Source: Methanobrevibacter_A sp964547125 (GTDB lineage: Archaea; Methanobacteriota; Methanobacteria; Methanobacteriales; Methanobacteriaceae). From it: DNA of 9,474 nt. Position 1 is the stretch's first letter. Each line of letters starts with the position of its first letter. Location of the stretch: contig CAZJLS010000068.1 of the NCBI GenBank assembly GCA_964547125.1, positions 1 through 9,474 on the forward strand. Direction: 5' to 3'. Shown one piece after another: positions 6,216 to 9,474 of the stretch. The notes under the pieces were generated by a model that saw only the letters and a list, made by a program, of their open reading frames with translations, searched no databases and was not told the origin of the DNA. A program made the translations under genes and the position numbers.

Positions 6216-7761
6216 CTCATCAAAATCTAATATAAAATCTATCAAAAAAGATTCCAACATCATAGGAATTGTAGGAATCTGCGGAGTTATTGGAAACCTA
6301 GTTTCAAGAATTTTTATGGATAAAGGATTTAAAGTTATCGGATCAGACACATCCAGTAAAAAAAACTGTAGATTTATAGATTCTCTAGAAAATTATGATG
6401 TTGAAGTTTTCTATGGAGAAAATTCAAAAGAATTTTTCAATAAAATAGATTTCATATTCTTACCTCCAAGCATTCCAAAAGATGCAGAAATTTTCAACAC
6501 AATAAAAGAAGCAAACATAAAATTAATTAATTTAGAGGATGTTTTAAAAGAATTCACTCCTAGTAAATCTATCTGTATCACTGGTACTAATGGTAAAACC
6601 ACCACAACAACTCTTTTAAAACATTTAGCTCATTCTGCAAATTTAAAACCATCAGAACATAATCTTTTAGGAATGCAAGGTAATAATGAGTTTATCCCAG
6701 CTTTACAAGCACGTTTAAACGGAGATGTTTCAATTCTTGAAACAGGTACTGATGGAACCGAAAAAGATTTAGAAAAAATGGTTGAATTAATTAATCCATC
6801 ATCAGGAATTTTAACAAATATAACTCCAGACCATTTATCAAAAGGTTTAAACTTATTAGATTATGCAAAAATTAAAGGAGAATTAATTGAAGGTCTTAAA
6901 AACAAACAATTAATTATAAATTCAGATGACCCAACAATAATGGGATTAATTAAAAAATTAAATTACACTGGCGATTTAATAACCTTTGGTTTAGAAGAAA
7001 AACCATCTAAAAAAGGATATAAACCATGCTGGTGTGGTAAAGACATTGAAATAAATGAAATCATCACTGGAGTTGGAACTTATTCCTGTACCTGTGGTAT
7101 AAAATATGAAAAACCAATGTATATTGGAAAAAACATATCACTAAAAGACAGTACATTCACAATATCAGGCCCCGATGGAGATTACAATATTAAATTAGGT
7201 ATTAATGGCCTACACAATATTTATAATGCTATGGGAGCAATAGTTGCTGCAAGAGAATTTTTAAACATACCATATGAAGTCATACAAGATAATATAAGCT
7301 CTTTTACTGGTGTTGGTGGAAGAATGGAAAATATGGGTAAAATTGAAGATAAAACAATAATAGTTGATTATGCCCATAATCCTGCAGGTGTTGAAACAGT
7401 ATTAAGAGAATTAGAAAAAATTCATGGTGATTTAACAGTAGTAATAACAGTATCATCAGAATCAGGTCATGAAGGAGATATTAACATTTTAAACAATGCT
7501 TTAAACCATTCAAAATATATTGTACCTGCATCCTCTTCTTCAAGAAAAACTGCTGAAGAATTCATTAATAAAAACCCAAACTTAGAAGATAAATTCATAT
7601 TCACAGAAATTATTCCAGAAGAGTTCAAAGAAAAAACATTAGGCTCTACAGAACAAAATGTTTATGAAGGAATAAAAGCAAGTTTAAAAACACCTGTAAA
7701 AACAGTTATAGTAATTGGAGAAGCAGCAATTAAATTCAAAAATGTTGTAAACGATTTTTAA
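6208..7761 (+). CDS. MurE/MurT-like Mur ligase with a Cys4 insert, probable pseudomurein peptide ligase
   Basis: 517 residues. An N-terminal Rossmann-like domain (GIVGICGVIG, 20-29) is followed by a central ATPase domain with P-loop TGTNGKTTTT (125-134), ETGTDG (178-183), TNITPDHL (203-210) and INSDDP (237-242). The nucleotide/ligase motifs are complete: GLHNIYNA (334-341), GGRMEN (370-375) and VDYAHNPAG (386-394). All seven residues regarded as invariant in Mur ligases are therefore recognisable: Lys130, Glu178, His209, Asn337, Asn340, Arg372 and Asp387. Residues 274-296 hold two pairs, CWCG and CTCG, spaced like the zinc ribbon inserted in MurT. The role is probably addition of an amino acid to a pseudomurein peptide precursor in the cytosol. 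There is no GatD-like amidotransferase gene beside it, which argues against a MurT-GatD amidation pair here. The start overlaps the previous gene by 8 bp. Codon use is intermediate between that of its neighbours. Confidence 0.85.
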   Translation: MTNSSKSNIKSIKKDSNIIGIVGICGVIGNLVSRIFMDKGFKVIGSDTSSKKNCRFIDSLENYDVEVFYGENSKEFFNKIDFIFLPPSIPKDAEIFNTIKEANIKLINLEDVLKEFTPSKSICITGTNGKTTTTTLLKHLAHSANLKPSEHNLLGMQGNNEFIPALQARLNGDVSILETGTDGTEKDLEKMVELINPSSGILTNITPDHLSKGLNLLDYAKIKGELIEGLKNKQLIINSDDPTIMGLIKKLNYTGDLITFGLEEKPSKKGYKPCWCGKDIEINEIITGVGTYSCTCGIKYEKPMYIGKNISLKDSTFTISGPDGDYNIKLGINGLHNIYNAMGAIVAAREFLNIPYEVIQDNISSFTGVGGRMENMGKIEDKTIIVDYAHNPAGVETVLRELEKIHGDLTVVITVSSESGHEGDINILNNALNHSKYIVPASSSSRKTAEEFINKNPNLEDKFIFTEIIPEEFKEKTLGSTEQNVYEGIKASLKTPVKTVIVIGEAAIKFKNVVNDF

Positions 7762-7767
7762 ATTAAA

Positions 7768-7775
7768 TTTTTTTT
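7768..7775 (+). terminator. T8 tract after the Mur ligase pair
   Basis: Eight T lie 6 bases after the second Mur ligase stop and 19 bases before the hef start. This is compatible with partial archaeal oligo-T termination, but the 33-bp gap also suits readthrough into hef. Downstream, AAAGGA at 7781-7786 is a modest ribosome binding site 8 bases from ATG 7795. Confidence 0.3.
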
Positions 7776-7794
7776 AATAAAAAGGATTATACTT

Positions 7795-9474
7795 ATGGTT
7801 AATTATATAGAACATGAACTAATACAATCAAAAACGGCTGAAGCCAGAACATATCAACAAATATTAGCAGCCGATGTTCTAAAAGATGGTAACACAATGA
7901 TTGTTGCACCTACAGCATTAGGAAAAACATTAATAGCTGTACTTGTAGCTGCAGACAGATTACTCCATCAAAAAAAATCAAAAATACTAATTCTCGCACC
8001 AAGTAAACCTTTAGCAATACAGCATGAAGAAAATTTCAGAAACTTCCTAATACCAAAAGTCACATCAATAACAGGATCTATTAAAACAGAAGAAAGAAAA
8101 AAAAGATGGGAAGAATCCCAAATAATATGTGCAACACCTCAAACAGTTGAAGCAGACTTATTAAACTCAAGATACACACTTGAAAATGTTTCCCTACTAG
8201 TTTTTGATGAATGCCACCATGCAGTAGGCTCATATTCATATGTATATCTCGCATCACGCTATGTAAAAGAATCAAAAAACCATTTAATACTAGGTTTAAC
8301 AGCATCACCTGGATACAGTAAAGAAAAAATAAAAGAAGTATGTGATAATCTATTCATACAAAAAGTAAAAATCAAAAATGAAGACGACCCAGATGTTAAA
8401 CCATATTTCAACCCAATAAAAATAGATTGGGTTCAAGTAGAATTAGGAGAAGAATTAGAAAGAATACAAAAAGCCTTAAACAAAGCACTAAACATCCGAT
8501 TAAAAGGATTAAAAGCAATGAAAGTTATCAACACAATATCTGTTGGTAAAAGAGACATACTAAAAGCAAGAGGACGTGTTCAAAACAAAATAGCAAGAAG
8601 CACCAACCCTCCAAAAGAATGCTACCGTGCAATGTCAATATTAAGTGCAGTTATAAACGTTCAACACTCCCTAGAACTACTAGAAACACAAGGCGTAGAA
8701 ACATTCAACCTATACATAAAGAGACTACGTAAAAAGAAAACAAAAGCAGCTAAAAACCTACTATTAGATCCAAACTTCACAAAAGCAATAAAACTAGCAA
8801 GAAAAGCAGAAAAAAAAGGCATAGAACATCCAAAACTCCAAAAATTAACAGAAATACTAAAAAAAGAACTAGCATACGATGAAGCACAAACAAGACTAAC
8901 AAGTATGCGAAGTAACGAAGACACACAAAAAGCACCAAAAATCATAGTATTCACACAATTCAGAGACACCCTAGAAATGATGCATAAAAAATGCGAAAAA
9001 GAAGGAATAAAAAGCGTAAAATTCTACGGACAAGGAACAAGAGACGGTGAAAAAGGACTAACACAAAAAGAACAAAAAAACATAATAAAATCATTCAAAA
9101 CAGGATCATACGATGTACTACTATCAACAAGTGTAGCAGAAGAAGGAATAGACATACCCGCAGTAGACCTAGTAGTACTATACGAACCAGTACCATCAGA
9201 AGTAAGAATGATACAAAGAAGAGGAAGAACAGGAAGAAAAAAAACAGGACGAATGAAAATACTAATAACCAAAGGAACAAGAGACGAAGGATACTACTGG
9301 GCATCAATAAACAAAGAAAGAAGAATGAAACAACAACTACTAACAGAAAAAACAATAAACGAACTAGACCTAGACGCAAAAAACAAGATAAAATCAGTAA
9401 AAACAACAAAAAAAGTCAAAAAACCAATAAACGAAGAACTAACAGAAGAACTAAACAAAGAAGACATAAAAGAA
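7795..9474 (+). CDS. hef: Hef helicase (FANCM/XPF-like fork-repair helicase-nuclease), 3' truncated
   Basis: 560 codons are open to the window edge with no stop or frameshift. The visible part is a complete SF2 helicase of the Hef/FANCM/MDA5 group. Motifs: EARTYQQ near 16-22, Walker A PTALGKT (39-45; commonly PTGLGKT), ATPQT (113-117), Walker B DECHH (138-142), LTASPG (168-173), VFTQFRDT (385-392), STSVAEEGIDIP (444-455) and arginine-finger motif QRRGRTGR (474-481). Between the two RecA lobes lies a basic, helix-rich insert (about 215-375), matching the thumb-like DNA-binding domain of Hef. A Lys/Glu-rich linker begins near 520. Full-length euryarchaeal Hef has about 750 residues with an ERCC4 nuclease and helix-hairpin-helix C-terminus, which would lie beyond the window. 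Hef acts on stalled forks and branched DNA. ATG 7795 follows AAAGGA by 8 bases. The end of the visible gene is almost wholly A/C-ending in codon third positions. Confidence 0.93.
   Translation, partial: MVNYIEHELIQSKTAEARTYQQILAADVLKDGNTMIVAPTALGKTLIAVLVAADRLLHQKKSKILILAPSKPLAIQHEENFRNFLIPKVTSITGSIKTEERKKRWEESQIICATPQTVEADLLNSRYTLENVSLLVFDECHHAVGSYSYVYLASRYVKESKNHLILGLTASPGYSKEKIKEVCDNLFIQKVKIKNEDDPDVKPYFNPIKIDWVQVELGEELERIQKALNKALNIRLKGLKAMKVINTISVGKRDILKARGRVQNKIARSTNPPKECYRAMSILSAVINVQHSLELLETQGVETFNLYIKRLRKKKTKAAKNLLLDPNFTKAIKLARKAEKKGIEHPKLQKLTEILKKELAYDEAQTRLTSMRSNEDTQKAPKIIVFTQFRDTLEMMHKKCEKEGIKSVKFYGQGTRDGEKGLTQKEQKNIIKSFKTGSYDVLLSTSVAEEGIDIPAVDLVVLYEPVPSEVRMIQRRGRTGRKKTGRMKILITKGTRDEGYYWASINKERRMKQQLLTEKTINELDLDAKNKIKSVKTTKKVKKPINEELTEELNKEDIKE

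Noticed and set aside
6208..7761. MurT of a MurT-GatD amidating pair
   Set aside because: There is a MurT-like Cys4 insert, but no GatD-type glutaminase gene nearby, and the YAHNPAG motif fits ligases of the MurE/CphA kind. I kept the broader call.
9024..9409. Overlapping antisense open frames rich in Leu, Phe, Val and Ser opposite hef
   Set aside because: The A/C-ending codons and scarcity of T on the + strand remove stops from the minus strand. The predicted proteins are low-complexity hydrophobic strings with no motif, and hef itself is clearly coding through the region.
9400..9474. Premature end or frameshift of hef
   Set aside because: The frame is intact to the last base. The missing nuclease domain is explained by the window edge.

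Overview
The window is about 70% or more A+T and reads as chromosomal DNA of a pseudomurein-walled methanogenic archaeon of the order Methanobacteriales, most likely Methanosphaera or Methanobrevibacter. The evidence is a Kae1-Bud32 fusion, an archaeal-type ribosomal protein S15, an archaeal aconitase X, a tandem pair of archaeal Mur-type ligases and a Hef helicase, together with archaeal TATA elements and GGTGAT/GAGGT ribosome binding sites. I cannot settle the genus from sequence alone.

Layout: eight protein genes, all on the + strand, with no gap longer than 93 bp. Region 1 (2-1594) holds the 3' part of kae1-bud32 (tRNA t6A modification, KEOPS complex) and a Ham1/RdgB XTP/dITP pyrophosphatase 24 bp downstream. 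Region 2 (1688-3410) holds rps15 and a RecJ-like DHH nuclease whose TTG start overlaps the S15 stop by 11 bp. Region 3 (3485-4672) is a single gene with its own good TATA box, encoding the aconitase X large subunit, in archaea the phosphomevalonate dehydratase of the modified mevalonate pathway. Region 4 (4737-7761) holds two Mur ligase family proteins overlapping by 8 bp, probably pseudomurein peptide ligases. Region 5 (7795 to the window end) is the helicase half of Hef, open at the window edge. I see no tRNA, rRNA, CRISPR array, insertion sequence or recent mobile element.

The genes mix housekeeping functions: tRNA modification, nucleotide-pool cleaning, translation, replication/repair (RecJ-like and Hef), isoprenoid synthesis and cell-wall assembly. 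Points worth a second look are: (i) the first Mur ligase lacks two of the seven residues considered invariant in the family, while its partner keeps all seven; (ii) the second Mur ligase carries a four-cysteine zinc-ribbon-like insert resembling that of MurT; (iii) third-codon-position composition switches abruptly between G/T-ending and A/C-ending genes although all are co-oriented.
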